Source: Caulobacteraceae bacterium (GTDB taxonomy: Bacteria; Pseudomonadota; Alphaproteobacteria; Caulobacterales; Caulobacteraceae). From it: 5,619 nt of DNA. Each line of letters begins with the position of its first letter. Position 1 is the stretch's first letter. The stretch covers positions 1 through 5,619 of the forward strand of contig CANGEH010000163.1 of NCBI GenBank assembly GCA_947452665.1, read 5' to 3'. Positions 5,518 through 5,619 of the stretch are shown here, piece by piece. The position numbers and the translations under genes are program-made. The notes beneath the pieces are model-generated. The model was given only the letters and a program-made list of their open reading frames with translations, was not told the DNA's origin and made no database searches.

Positions 5518-5619
5518 ATGGCCATTGAAGCTAGGATTCGCGAACTTGGTTCGCGGCACGAAAACCTTGATCGGGCGATCAAGGAAGAACTGCAAAGACC
5601 CGCCTTTGATGACACCAAA
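5518..5619 (+). CDS. DUF465 (YdcH-like) small protein, second copy (partial, C-terminus outside window)
   Basis: The first 34 codons of a second DUF465/YdcH-type gene, open to the window edge. The visible N-terminus, MAIEARIRELGSRHENLDRA followed by IKEELQRPAFDDTK, shows the family's first amphipathic helix with the H..LD pattern (H14, L17, D18) and the acidic break before the second helix. The second helix, with its expected LKRxKL core, lies outside the window. The start is well supported: AAGGAG at 5503-5508 lies 9 bases before the ATG, and the sequence begins exactly as family members do. The gene is divergent from ubiX across a 111-bp gap that must hold both start regions. It differs clearly from the 4050-4271 copy in its N-terminus, so it is a paralogue and not a recent duplicate. 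Function unknown. Confidence 0.85.
   Translation, partial: MAIEARIRELGSRHENLDRAIKEELQRPAFDDTK

Noticed and set aside
1..5619. Very frequent GGCC/AAGGCC words as a possible uptake or recognition repeat
   Set aside because: They fall mainly in coding frames as Lys-Ala, Gly-Leu and Ala codons of a GC-rich genome; spacing is irregular and no longer shared core is seen.

Overview
The window is an ordinary, gene-dense chromosomal stretch of a GC-rich alphaproteobacterium. The evidence for the lineage is a RegA/ActR/PrrA-type redox response regulator with its characteristic Fis-like C-terminus, a UbiX flavin prenyltransferase, a DUF484 protein next to a TalC-type transaldolase, TIGR02444 and DUF465 (YdcH-like) small proteins, and a PriA whose best matches from memory are alphaproteobacterial. 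A genus cannot be fixed by eye. I see no mobile element, CRISPR array, tRNA, rRNA or phage gene.

Layout. On the minus strand at the left edge a two-gene unit runs leftwards: a transaldolase/fructose-6-phosphate-aldolase-family enzyme (520-1173), then a DUF484 protein (GTG start at 507, leaving the window at base 1). Diverging from it across an 87-bp gap is priA (1261-3420, plus), the replication-restart helicase. priA converges with a regA-type response regulator (3424-3981, minus), with only 3 bp between their stop codons. Further right, a minus-strand cluster reads ubiX (4792-5406), a TIGR02444 protein (4331-4795, overlapping ubiX by an ATGA) and a DUF465 protein (4050-4271). A second DUF465 gene starts divergently at 5518 (plus) and runs off the right edge.

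How the genes fit together. Most products are housekeeping: the transaldolase for pentose-phosphate carbon shuffling, PriA for restart of collapsed replication forks, UbiX for making prenylated FMN for UbiD-type decarboxylases (classically in ubiquinone synthesis), and RegA for global redox control of respiration and related pathways. The DUF484, TIGR02444 and DUF465 proteins have no firm function. UbiX and RegA both touch quinone/redox physiology, but they are separate genes with a small gap and a possible hairpin between their units, so a functional link is only an inference.

I found no convincing previously undescribed system. The observations most worth a second look are a degenerate inner zinc site in PriA, transaldolase-like rather than aldolase-like active-site residues in the TalC/FSA homologue, two DUF465 paralogues bracketing ubiX-TIGR02444, and an imperfect hairpin between the DUF465 gene and regA.
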